Shown: positions 1-6,833 of the stretch, piece after piece | Position numbering within the stretch: the stretch's first letter is position 1 | Layout: each line of letters opens with the position of its first letter | Made by a program: the position numbers and the translations under genes | Notes under the pieces: generated by a model | What the model was told of the DNA's origin: nothing | Database searches by the model: none | What the model saw: only the letters and a program-made list of their open reading frames with translations | Source: JANRKT01 sp033763355 | GTDB taxonomy: Bacteria > Bacteroidota > Bacteroidia > Chitinophagales > Chitinophagaceae | Direction of reading: 5' to 3' | Assembly (NCBI GenBank): GCA_033763355.1 | Contig: JANRKT010000299.1 | Location: forward strand, 1-14,373 | Length of the DNA: 14,373 nt

Positions 1-1664
1 GTGAGCACATCATTCATGGGGCCATTGCCCCAGTCGTTAATATTGGCACGCAAATGATTGATGCCATAACCGCCGGAACCACGGGGATTGCTGTACACTA
101 CCCCATACCCTTTGCTGCACCAGAACTGGAACTCATGCCACATGCTGCTTTCGCCCGGGCCCCACATGGCAGAAGGGCCGCCGTGAATTTCCAGCACTAC
201 AGGATACTTTTTGCCTGCTTCGTAATTGAGGGGTTTCATTACCCAGTATTCTACTGCTAAACCTTTTTCATTTTTAAACTCATGTTTTTCCGGTTGACTG
301 AGCATTTTATTTCTTATCCATTCATAATTAAAAGCCGAGAGTTGTTTCTCATTCTTTGCCAATGCATCGGCGGCATACAATTCAAAAGGATTGGCCACCT
401 CTGTTTTTACATAAACAAGTTTATTATTTTTTAAAGCATAGCTTCCAATGCCGCTGTTAAACCCTGTAAGCTGTTCTGTTTTTTTAGTGCCCATATCAGC
501 ACGGTTCAGCGTAACGCCGCCATTGCTTTGCGCAGTGAAGTAGAGGTATTTCTCGTCTTCGCTCCATTCGGGGTTTCCCTTGGTCCTGTCAAAAGCAATA
601 TTGATAAAATCTTTTTCAGTTCCGTTAACCGGCATAACGGAAAGCGCAGGCACGGTAACAAATCCTGTATTGCCATGCAGCAATGCAATCCATTTTCCCG
701 AAGGTGAAACAACGGCATTGTTATAGGTATAATCAGTTTTGCCAAGTATTTTCTTCAAACCGCTTCCGTCTGTATTTACTGTATATAGCTGGGTTTCCAG
801 TGTGCGGTCGGGATGTAACTGTTCATTCACATCGGCGCTCAATAACAACTGGCTGGTTCCGGGAATAAACTGAGGATTGAAAAAACTGTAAAACCCTTTT
901 GTAACAGCTTTAGGTACTGCATCAGGCTTAGCATCCATAATAAATACATGTGCAAAATTCAGTTCTGATGATGTGGTGGCTTCTTCATGAAACTGCAGTT
1001 TGTTGATCACTTTTGCTTTCTTGTCTTTTTCATTGTTGTCTAAGTAAGCCCTTACTTCACTGATGTTTCCGTCCGGATCGGCTTTGGCTGTGTTGGGTTT
1101 AAGGTTATCGTTATTGCTGAAGCCGGGTTTTTCAAAATTCCATTGAGGAATTTCTTTATTGGGGTTGAGTATTGAATCGGTGAGCAGGTCTTTAAGAGGG
1201 ATGTTTGACATAAAGAGCAGTTGTTTTCCGTCTGTACTCCATTGGGGCGAAAAAGCGCCGTATTTGTATTTGGTAAGCTGCATGGGTTCGCCGCCGTCGA
1301 ATGATAAAACAAATACCTGTGGTTTACCATCTGCTGTTCTTACAAAGGCAATTTGTTTTCCATCCGGGCTCCATGCAGGCTGCGATGCGCCTTCTTTTGC
1401 AAAGGTTAATTGCCGGGGTGCGGATGAGCCATCAGTAGTTGCTATCCACAATTGTGTTACATATTTGTATTCCCATTTGTTGTTGTCTTCAGGTTCAATT
1501 GAGGTAACGGTAAATACCGCTTTGCTGCCATCATCGTTTAGCGCCACCGAACCCATACTTTTTATTTTAAGCAGATCAGTTACTTTAACAGGCTCTTTTC
1601 CGTTTTGAGAAAGAACAGTTAACACAAAGCACACAGAAAACAGCAGCAGGATAGTTTTTTTCAT
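1..1664 (-). CDS. S9 family peptidase (prolyl oligopeptidase / acylaminoacyl-peptidase type), partial, C-terminus beyond window
   Basis: An exported serine peptidase that probably trims peptides in the periplasm. Starting at ATG 1664-1662, 554 codons are open to the window edge with no stop. The N-terminus (MKKTILLLFSVCFVLTVLS, then QNG) is a signal peptide. Next comes a beta-propeller with TolB/WD40-like repeats ending in W-S-x-D-G-K (AWSPDGKQIAF, QWSTDGKQLLF, EWSEDEKYLYF). From about residue 470 the alpha/beta-hydrolase domain begins: EIHGGPSAMWG, with H494 starting the oxyanion-region HGGP, then NPRGSGGYG. These two motifs are typical of S9 acylaminoacyl-peptidase/DPP-like enzymes. The nucleophile Ser motif and the Asp and His of the triad fall outside the window, so activity cannot be judged. 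Family members are usually 620-700 residues, so roughly 100-150 residues are missing. It is a single gene here, in the same direction as the GH172 gene upstream but 94 bp away. The family is certain; the substrate is unknown. Confidence 0.93.
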   Translation of the reverse strand, partial: MKKTILLLFSVCFVLTVLSQNGKEPVKVTDLLKIKSMGSVALNDDGSKAVFTVTSIEPEDNNKWEYKYVTQLWIATTDGSSAPRQLTFAKEGASQPAWSPDGKQIAFVRTADGKPQVFVLSFDGGEPMQLTKYKYGAFSPQWSTDGKQLLFMSNIPLKDLLTDSILNPNKEIPQWNFEKPGFSNNDNLKPNTAKADPDGNISEVRAYLDNNEKDKKAKVINKLQFHEEATTSSELNFAHVFIMDAKPDAVPKAVTKGFYSFFNPQFIPGTSQLLLSADVNEQLHPDRTLETQLYTVNTDGSGLKKILGKTDYTYNNAVVSPSGKWIALLHGNTGFVTVPALSVMPVNGTEKDFINIAFDRTKGNPEWSEDEKYLYFTAQSNGGVTLNRADMGTKKTEQLTGFNSGIGSYALKNNKLVYVKTEVANPFELYAADALAKNEKQLSAFNYEWIRNKMLSQPEKHEFKNEKGLAVEYWVMKPLNYEAGKKYPVVLEIHGGPSAMWGPGESSMWHEFQFWCSKGYGVVYSNPRGSGGYGINHLRANINDWGNGPMNDVL

Positions 1665-1681
1665 ATAAAAGCTTTAATGCG

Positions 1682-1689
1682 GGAAGATA
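1682..1689 (-). promoter_or_regulatory. Possible Bacteroidota -7 element (TATCTTCC) for the S9 peptidase gene
   Basis: On the minus strand TATCTTCC lies 17 nt before the ATG. It resembles the Bacteroidota TAnnTTTG element (6 of 6 defined positions except the last two). The region 18 nt further up reads TTTT rather than TTTG. The same octamer occurs at the expected place before fabH in this window, which gives some support. Confidence 0.35.
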
Positions 1690-1758
1690 CAATTTATGCA
1701 AAGTGAGAAAACGGGTTTTTATATAACCATTAAATTAACCGGTTTCATGAACTCCCCT

Positions 1759-2931
1759 TCAGGGAGTGGGGGTATTCACTTCCAGCTTATCTTTCTCCGG
1801 CAACTTGGGGAAAGGTGCATGTGGCTCTGCCTGGTACCAGAACACTACTGAAGCAATGTCATCCTGCAGTGGCAGGTATCTTCCTTCGCCCCGCCAGCCT
1901 AAGGCCTGTATGGTAACCTTTAAATCTTTTTCAAAGCGAATGGGGTCATTAATATGCCAGCGGTACATTCCAAAACGCTGCATTACCTGGTAATGTCCAT
2001 CGCCTCTTATTACCTGGTGCAGGCCTGCATAAGGAGTAAGAAATTCGGTGTAATCAACCACTTCAACCCCATACTGGTTTTTCTTTTTTGTATCAAAATC
2101 ATATGAGCCGCAGAAATAATCTTCAGTTCCTGTTCCGCAAATGGTGGGAAATTTATCATCCCCGTCCATAAAAAATTTTATTTCGCCCTCGCCCCACCAG
2201 CCATTGTTGTGCACACCCCATGCCATATAAGTGCCAACATAATGCCCTTTGCCTTTAATGCCTTCAATCAGGGTGTAGTCTTCTTTGTATGCTACCGGAT
2301 TGGTGCGGCGGAACTGCGCATGAAAATAAGCGGCATCATTAGTCACTTCGGTAAGTATATAATCAACCTGGTAATACAAAGTCATATCATCATTGCCGAT
2401 ATTTTCCATTGTTATTTTGCATTTCTTACGGAAAGGCATAGGCCAATAACAGTTAAAAGCGCTTCCGGGGTTAACGGTAACAGCCAGTGATGTGAGTTTT
2501 GAGTATTGTCCCCAGCCCATTCCGAAAAAATCCCCGACAGGGCATTCAACCGATGGTTCCTTTTCATCATCCCAGTAAAAACGGATAACGGAATAACGCC
2601 AGTTGCCGGTTGGCGTCATCCAGATATGTTGTATTGAACCGGGGCCTTCAATTTCGGCAAGTGTAAAAGTAGTTTTGGCTTTAATGCGTACACTGGGGCT
2701 TACTTTCCAGCCCTGGCCCAGTTCCCTTGAGGCATTGGAGCCCGTGCCTGTGGTGGCCATTCCGCCCTTGCCTTTTTCACCCGTAAAATTTTCAGGGCTG
2801 ATGGAACGGCTCTTGGCATCTGATAACCTGAACAGGTTACCCATGTTTACATCAATGCCGTTGAATTTTTGCTGGGCGAAAAGAATTGAACAACAGTGTA
2901 GCGCTGCTGAAAAAATGACAAGCTTTTTCAT
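1759..2931 (-). CDS. Exported DUF2961 protein, glycoside hydrolase family 172
   Basis: A predicted periplasmic or outer-surface glycoside hydrolase. GH172 enzymes characterised so far act on fructofuranosides (difructose anhydride) or arabinofuranosides, as far as I recall; the substrate here is unknown. I choose ATG 2931 (390 residues): it begins MKKLVIFSAALHCCSILFA followed by QQ, a clear signal peptide. A GTG 26 codons upstream (3009) would bury that signal. The DUF2961 core is visible in order: GPGSIQHIWMT (about 96-106), RFYWDDEKEPSVECPVGDFF (117-136), NPGSAFNCYWPMPF (154-167), GHYVGTYMAWG (229-239), GWWGEGEIKFFMDGD (244-258), CGTGTEDYFCGSYDF (265-279) and RWHINDPI near the C-terminus. 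Glu in GEGE (248/250) and E270 in GTEDY are the likely catalytic pair by position. It is divergent from the CMD gene over a 104-bp gap. No SusC/SusD or other carbohydrate genes are visible nearby. Confidence 0.9.
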   Translation of the reverse strand: MKKLVIFSAALHCCSILFAQQKFNGIDVNMGNLFRLSDAKSRSISPENFTGEKGKGGMATTGTGSNASRELGQGWKVSPSVRIKAKTTFTLAEIEGPGSIQHIWMTPTGNWRYSVIRFYWDDEKEPSVECPVGDFFGMGWGQYSKLTSLAVTVNPGSAFNCYWPMPFRKKCKITMENIGNDDMTLYYQVDYILTEVTNDAAYFHAQFRRTNPVAYKEDYTLIEGIKGKGHYVGTYMAWGVHNNGWWGEGEIKFFMDGDDKFPTICGTGTEDYFCGSYDFDTKKKNQYGVEVVDYTEFLTPYAGLHQVIRGDGHYQVMQRFGMYRWHINDPIRFEKDLKVTIQALGWRGEGRYLPLQDDIASVVFWYQAEPHAPFPKLPEKDKLEVNTPTP

Positions 2932-3035
2932 TGCAATTTTGTTTTGGTGAGGAGTGGTTGCTGAAATTAAATTTACACAATTCACGGGCAAAAGAAATTT
3001 CAGATACACGAACTTTGCAGGCTTAATATTTCTTT

Positions 3036-3389
3036 ATGGGTAAATTATTAAAAGAATTTAATGAGTACCGCAGCAAAATGAATGAGGTAATTTTAAGCAA
3101 GAACAATCTTGTAATGAAACGCCTCTGGAACCTTGACACCAATACTTATGAAGATGGGGCATTGGATAAAAAAACAAAGGAGATGCTGGGGCTTGTAGCA
3201 AGTATGGTATTGAGGTGTGATGATTGTATTAAATACCATCTCGGCAAAAGCCATGAACTGGGCGTTACAACAGAGCAGCTGTATGAAGTGTTTGCAGTAG
3301 CTAATATTGTGGGCGGAACCATTGTTATTCCCCATACCAGAAGGGCGGCTGAGTATTGGGAGGAATTGCAGGGAGGTAAAGAAAAGTGA
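3036..3389 (+). CDS. Carboxymuconolactone decarboxylase (CMD/AhpD-like) family protein
   Basis: A small 117-residue all-alpha protein of the CMD/AhpD fold. The signature is RCDDCIKYHLGKSHELGVT: C61-x-x-C64-x-x-x-H68, the redox-active CxxC and following His of AhpD-like proteins. It is followed by a conserved helix ending in AVANIVGGTIVIPHTRRAAEYW. Members with this CxxC usually work as thiol-disulfide or peroxide-linked reductases, often as oligomers; the real substrate cannot be read from sequence. No signal peptide, so cytoplasmic. Start is ATG 3036. It lies 115 bp upstream of the oxidoreductase beta-subunit gene on the same strand and could share a transcript with it, since I see no terminator in the gap. 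Family assignment is firm, function is not. Confidence 0.88.
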   Translation: MGKLLKEFNEYRSKMNEVILSKNNLVMKRLWNLDTNTYEDGALDKKTKEMLGLVASMVLRCDDCIKYHLGKSHELGVTTEQLYEVFAVANIVGGTIVIPHTRRAAEYWEELQGGKEK

Positions 3390-3504
3390 TTGGAAAGGTA
3401 TTACCTGAACGGAACTCGTCCTGATTTCGCAATTCTTTATTCCCTGTTCAATGCCTGTATTCTCCGGGATTCATTAAATTCGCAGACAATCTAATCTCTA
3501 CAAT

Positions 3505-4539
3505 ATGAGCGATTCAACGACTGTTGCGCAGCCATTAACCGCAAAAGATTTTCAAACCGACCAGGAAGTCAGGTGGTGCCCGGGTTGCGGGGATTATTCT
3601 ATTCTGGCACAGGTGCAAAAGATTATGCCCGGTTTGGGTATAGCGAGGGAAAATATTGTGATCATTTCAGGAATTGGCTGCAGCAGCCGCTTTCCGTATT
3701 ACATGAACACTTATGGCATGCACTCCATTCACGGCAGGGCAACGGCAGTGGCATCGGGGCTTAAAGCTTCCCGGCCAGACCTGAGTGTGTGGATTGTTAC
3801 CGGCGACGGTGATGGGTTAAGTATTGGCGGCAACCATACCATACATTTGCTGCGCCGTAATTTTGATGTGAATGTTTTGTTGTTCAACAACCAGATTTAT
3901 GGTTTAACCAAAGGACAATACTCTCCGACATCAGAAGAAAACAAAATAACTAAGAGTACTCCGTACGGCAGTATTGACCATCCCTTTAATCCCCTTGCAT
4001 TGGCGCTTGGCGCTGATGCTACTTTTGTAGCCAGGAGTATGGACAGGGACCCCAAACACCTTCAGGACATGCTCATCAGGAGCCACAAACACAAAGGCGC
4101 TTCTTTCCTGGAAATTTACCAGAACTGCAATATTTTCAACGACGGCGCATTTGAGATTTATACCGAAAAAGGAACGAAGGCCAACGAAGCGTTGTTCCTT
4201 GAAAACGGCAAACCATTGATTTTTGGCGCTCAAAAAAATAAAGGAGTAAAGTTAGACGGGTTTACACCCATAGTAGTAAACCTTGAGGAGGGCTATAGCG
4301 CCGATGACCTGTGGGTGCATGATGAACGGGATTTTTACAAAGCGCAGATCCTTGTCCGCTTGTTTGACAACCCCGTTAAACAAGACCATTTGCCAAGGCC
4401 GTTTGGTGTTTTTTATGAAACTGAAAGGGCATGTTATGAGGACGTGATGAGGTTACAGATTGAAGAAGTACAGGCTGCGAAAGGCAAGGGCAACCTGGAT
4501 AAACTGCTTAAAGGAAATGAGGTTTGGACGATCAGTTAA
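3505..4539 (+). CDS. korB: 2-oxoacid:ferredoxin oxidoreductase, beta (TPP-binding) subunit
   Basis: The thiamine-pyrophosphate subunit of a 2-oxoglutarate- or pyruvate-type ferredoxin oxidoreductase, which decarboxylates a 2-oxoacid to acyl-CoA and passes electrons to ferredoxin. At 344 residues it has the length of KorB/OorB-type subunits. The sequence shows RWCPGCGDYSI (C25, C28), C59 in GIGCSSRFPYY, and C208 in YQNCNIFNDG: four Cys placed to hold one [4Fe-4S] cluster. The TPP/Mg motif is GDGDGLSIGGNH (100-111) through FNNQIYGLTKGQYSPTS (127-143), the NNxxYGxTxGQ pattern of the KorB branch. Cytoplasmic. The enzyme needs an alpha (or fused gamma-alpha) subunit, normally encoded immediately upstream; none is present, the upstream neighbour being the CMD gene. 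A hairpin terminator follows 62 bp after the stop. The choice of 2-oxoglutarate over other 2-oxoacids is inference from subfamily resemblance. Confidence 0.92.
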   Translation: MSDSTTVAQPLTAKDFQTDQEVRWCPGCGDYSILAQVQKIMPGLGIARENIVIISGIGCSSRFPYYMNTYGMHSIHGRATAVASGLKASRPDLSVWIVTGDGDGLSIGGNHTIHLLRRNFDVNVLLFNNQIYGLTKGQYSPTSEENKITKSTPYGSIDHPFNPLALALGADATFVARSMDRDPKHLQDMLIRSHKHKGASFLEIYQNCNIFNDGAFEIYTEKGTKANEALFLENGKPLIFGAQKNKGVKLDGFTPIVVNLEEGYSADDLWVHDERDFYKAQILVRLFDNPVKQDHLPRPFGVFYETERACYEDVMRLQIEEVQAAKGKGNLDKLLKGNEVWTIS

Positions 4540-4601
4540 AGTTGCGCTGTAAAGGTTAAAACACATCATTCGGGCAATTACTGAAATATATTGCTAATAT
4601 C

Positions 4602-4630
4602 AAAAAAGGCTTCTTCACGGAGCCTTTTTT
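4602..4630 (+). terminator. Intrinsic terminator downstream of the oxidoreductase beta subunit
   Basis: A perfect 10-bp inverted repeat, AAAAAAGGCT (4602-4611) and AGCCTTTTTT (4621-4630), with a 9-nt loop and a T-run on the plus strand. It lies 62 bp after the korB stop. The A-run on the 5' side makes it formally bidirectional, but its natural client is korB. Confidence 0.85.
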
Positions 4631-4651
4631 ATTGGTGGCATGGCCTTGTAC

Positions 4652-4683
4652 AAAAAAGAAAGCCAGCGATAGAAATCGCCGGC
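4652..4683 (-). terminator. Intrinsic terminator read on the minus strand
   Basis: On the minus strand GCCGGCGAT, TTCT, ATCGCTGGC form a 9-bp stem (one G-U pair in RNA) with a 4-nt loop, followed by TTTCTTTTTT. Plus coordinates are 4675-4683 and 4662-4670 for the arms and 4652-4661 for the T-tract. Only the minus-strand transcript has the G-U pair and the U-tract, so it acts leftward. The nearest minus-strand gene upstream is the cupin gene, whose stop is 427 bp away. Confidence 0.75.
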
Positions 4684-5109
4684 CTGTGCTTACCTCTGAA
4701 ACCACAAAAAGAAAAGGTTCAACTATTCTTCTCGAATCGAAATCACCGGAATATTGTGTCAGAAAAACTAACCTGGCTGCGGTTTACAAGAGTTTCAGGA
4801 GGAGTCAGCACCTCAAGTACTTTGATCATATTAAGGGTTGAAACTAATTAATGAATAATGGAAACAACTGCACAAACCAAATCACAAATGTTTTGGAAAA
4901 TTGGATCGTCTGTAAGGAAGATTGGATGGTTCTCGGATTGAAAACTTACGAACTAAGGGAGGTGTTCATAAGATTGTTGCAAGTGTGGGTAAAAGTAATA
5001 CCTAGGTTTTAATTTTCAAAGATTTTATAAAAAAATTTAAAACTAAATGCTATTAAAACCACTGCAGGTAAACAAAAGAACATTTTTAAGCATGTGATTT
5101 TCAAAAGCT
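4684..5109. other. Intergenic stretch without a supported gene
   Basis: These 426 bp hold no ORF I can defend. Short frames exist (plus 4591-4851 across the terminators; plus 4851-5012, 53 codons; a 28-codon minus frame around 4760-4830), but none has a recognisable domain, ribosome site or promoter. The right end (about 5010-5100) is AT-rich. I looked for tmRNA, RNase P RNA, 6S and tRNA signatures and found none. Because a minus-strand terminator sits at its left end, it may be the long 3' untranslated region of the cupin gene or contain an unrecognised small RNA. Confidence 0.5.
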
Positions 5110-5991
5110 TCAGGCGTTTTCAAGTTCTTTAAGCGCAGCTTTAAAAATTTTTTCTTTTTTGTATTCATACCACCATTTGGGCGCTGTTTTCTTCATCACG
5201 GTATCAATGCTCCTCATACCAAATAAATTCCATGCCCCTTTGAGCTTACCCGTTACAGTATGTTGCAGTGCACGCAGGCTCATGGCAAAGCCGCTGTCTA
5301 AATATTCCATGTGGTGCCAATAGCCTGCAGGCATAAATAAAGTGTCGCCATGCTCAAGCGTTACATCATAACCACGGGCAAGCTTCAGCGCAGGAAATGA
5401 ACTGTAATCAGGTTTGCCGTTGTTTTGATGATAGTTTGAAAAATCTGCAAGGCTCAGTACCTCCCATGGTTTCCTGTATAATTTGTGCTGCTCTTCAAAA
5501 GGGAAAAGCAAAACCTTTTTACGCCCCATAAACTGTGTATGCAGTATGTGCGACATGTCAATGTCAAAATGCATGTGGGTAATGGATGTGGCGCCGCCTA
5601 CAAACAGCATCGGGTATTTTTTTACGAAACCTTTCATTAAATCATCCGGCCAGGTAAAATCCTGCGTAAGCTGCGGGGCATGGTCAAAAATATTGAACAG
5701 AAAAATGCGCCACCCGGCAGGGCTCTTCCTGATCATATCAATGTATTCACCAAAAGTTGTGTAATCATCTGCCGTATTGATAGGGGTATAGGCATCGCTT
5801 TTTACATTGTTGTAAATACCAACCTTTTTATCGCCAACAATTTCTTTAAAATAGTCCCAGTTCCATTTTTTGTATGCAGGCCATTCCTTTGCAAGGTCTT
5901 TTATTACTACCGGCTTCATCACATCGTAGTAATTGCGTTTAAAATCTCCGGCTACGATCTGGTCAACCTTCTCAATGGGATGTAAAAGCAT
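5110..5991 (-). CDS. Cupin-like / JmjC-domain protein (Cupin_8), probable Fe(II)/2-oxoglutarate-dependent oxygenase
   Basis: A 293-residue protein of the Cupin_8/JmjC group related to FIH-type hydroxylases. The iron-binding facial triad is visible: H141-F-D143 in THMHFDIDMSH, and the distal His in MPAGYWHHMEY, where H226 aligns with the metal His of the FIH-type WHH motif. GRKKVLLFP (156-164) carries a Lys (K158/K159) placed like the 2-oxoglutarate-binding Lys of that family. The N-terminus has the usual PVVIKDLAKEWPAYKKW segment, in which W44 and its neighbours are conserved. All parts needed for activity therefore seem present, but the substrate (protein side chain or small molecule) cannot be told. 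No signal peptide, so cytoplasmic. Start ATG 5991 is supported by a -7 element 23 nt upstream. It is divergent from the YciO-type gene. The C-terminal 50 residues are basic and helical. Confidence 0.85.
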   Translation of the reverse strand: MLLHPIEKVDQIVAGDFKRNYYDVMKPVVIKDLAKEWPAYKKWNWDYFKEIVGDKKVGIYNNVKSDAYTPINTADDYTTFGEYIDMIRKSPAGWRIFLFNIFDHAPQLTQDFTWPDDLMKGFVKKYPMLFVGGATSITHMHFDIDMSHILHTQFMGRKKVLLFPFEEQHKLYRKPWEVLSLADFSNYHQNNGKPDYSSFPALKLARGYDVTLEHGDTLFMPAGYWHHMEYLDSGFAMSLRALQHTVTGKLKGAWNLFGMRSIDTVMKKTAPKWWYEYKKEKIFKAALKELENA

Positions 5992-6013
5992 TGTTGTTTA
6001 CTTTTTAGTAACG

Positions 6014-6021
6014 CAAAATTA
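6014..6021 (-). promoter_or_regulatory. Bacteroidota -7 promoter element for the cupin gene
   Basis: TAATTTTG on the minus strand is an exact TAnnTTTG match, 22 nt before the ATG at 5991. That predicts a short leader of roughly 15 nt. No clear TTTG -33 box is visible at the usual distance, which lowers confidence. Confidence 0.5.
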
Positions 6022-6122
6022 ATGGTTCCGGAACTAATGGCTTTGTTATCAGTCTGACTTAACAAATCTGTGGCAATATTATACAGCGTTTAATTGAGTA
6101 TTTTTATAAAATAAAATAAGCT

Positions 6123-6731
6123 GTGCTACTGCATATTAATCCCATTAATCCCCAGCAGAGGGCCATTAAAACTGTTGTATCAGCCCTCCGGGAAGGCGCC
6201 GTCATCATCTATCCTACAGATACGGTGTATGGATTGGGTTGTGATATTTTTCACCGGGAAGCGGTTGAACGTATATGCAGGATCAAACAGGTTGAGCCGC
6301 AAAAAGCGCAATTGAGCTTTGTATGTGCGGACCTGAGCGACCTGAGCAAATACACCAAAGCCATCTCAACACCATTGTACAGGTTATTGAAAAGCCATCT
6401 TCCGGGCCCTTATACCTTTATTTTACCTGCCAGTAAAGAAGTGCCTAAAATTTTAAAAAGCAAAAAAGAAACTATTGGTCTCCGGGTTCCCGCAAATGCC
6501 ATTGCAAGGGCAATTATAAAAGAACTGGGCCATCCTGTTCTGAGTACTTCGCTCCCGGATGATGCAGTGGAAGAATACACTGATCCGGAAGTAATCAATG
6601 AGAAGTTTCATAAACTGGCTGATGTTATTATTGACGGGGGAACAGGGGGAACAGTATTCTCAACAATCATTGACTGCACCGCAAAGCCGCCTGTAATGTT
6701 ACGGCAAGGCGCAGGCGAATGGGAGGGATAA
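6123..6731 (+). CDS. Sua5/YciO/YrdC family protein, YciO-like (annotated as L-threonylcarbamoyladenylate synthase)
   Basis: A 202-residue YrdC-fold protein. YrdC/TsaC and Sua5 make threonylcarbamoyl-AMP from threonine, bicarbonate and ATP for the t6A37 tRNA modification. This protein resembles E. coli YciO more than TsaC: the N-terminal INPINPQQRAI matches YciO's IHPDNPQQRLI, and ERICRIKQ, LPGPYTFILPASKEVPKIL, KETIGLRVPANAIARA and HPVLSTSLP follow YciO block for block. The classic KxR...KPL nucleotide-site motif of TsaC is altered to IKQVEPQKAQLSFV, so full TsaC activity should not be assumed. No Sua5 C-terminal domain is present. The start is GTG 6123: the codon TAA lies two codons upstream in frame, and the YciO-like N-terminus starts right there. 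Cytoplasmic. It is convergent with the small exported protein gene downstream. Confidence 0.88.
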   Translation: MLLHINPINPQQRAIKTVVSALREGAVIIYPTDTVYGLGCDIFHREAVERICRIKQVEPQKAQLSFVCADLSDLSKYTKAISTPLYRLLKSHLPGPYTFILPASKEVPKILKSKKETIGLRVPANAIARAIIKELGHPVLSTSLPDDAVEEYTDPEVINEKFHKLADVIIDGGTGGTVFSTIIDCTAKPPVMLRQGAGEWEG

Positions 6732-6763
6732 GGCAACTTTATTATTGCTGTGCTACACTGTTT

Positions 6764-6805
6764 AAAAAAAGAACGTCCCCCATCTGTATAAACAGCGGGG
6801 ACGTT
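6764..6805 (-). terminator. Intrinsic terminator of the small basic exported protein gene
   Basis: AACGTCCCC (6772-6780) pairs with GGGGACGTT (6797-6805), a perfect 9-bp stem. Inside it CTGT/ACAG (6784-6787, 6792-6795) adds a second short stem. On the minus strand it is followed at once by a T-tract (complement of A 6764-6770). It lies 28 bp after the stop of the 6834-7145 gene. The plus side has no T-run, so it is not a good terminator for the convergent YciO-type gene. Confidence 0.82.
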
Positions 6806-6833
6806 GCTCCGAAAAACCCCAAATTATCAAGTT

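Noticed and set aside
1159..1608. Plus-strand frame of 149 codons opposite the S9 peptidase gene
   Set aside because: It is the antisense shadow of the propeller domain, which reads cleanly on the minus strand.
1751..1767. Inverted repeat ACTCCC / GGGAGT at the 3' end of the GH172 gene as a terminator
   Set aside because: The stem is 6 bp, overlaps the stop codon and has no T-tract on either strand.
2932..3009. Longer GH172 frame starting at GTG 3009
   Set aside because: It would place 26 non-signal residues in front of a clear signal peptide that starts at ATG 2931.
4591..4851. Plus-strand frame of 86 codons just after korB
   Set aside because: It runs through both hairpin terminators, and its translation resembles no known protein; a TTG or similar start with no leader.
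4851..5012. Plus-strand frame of 53 codons in the intergenic region (starts MNNGNNCTNQ)
   Set aside because: No ribosome site, promoter or recognisable family; AGG, CTA and ATA codons; a frame of this length is expected by chance.
4684..5109. tmRNA, RNase P RNA, 6S RNA or tRNA in the intergenic region
   Set aside because: None of the conserved sequence blocks of these RNAs could be found on either strand; a TTCGATTC stretch near 4740 lacks the arms of a tRNA.
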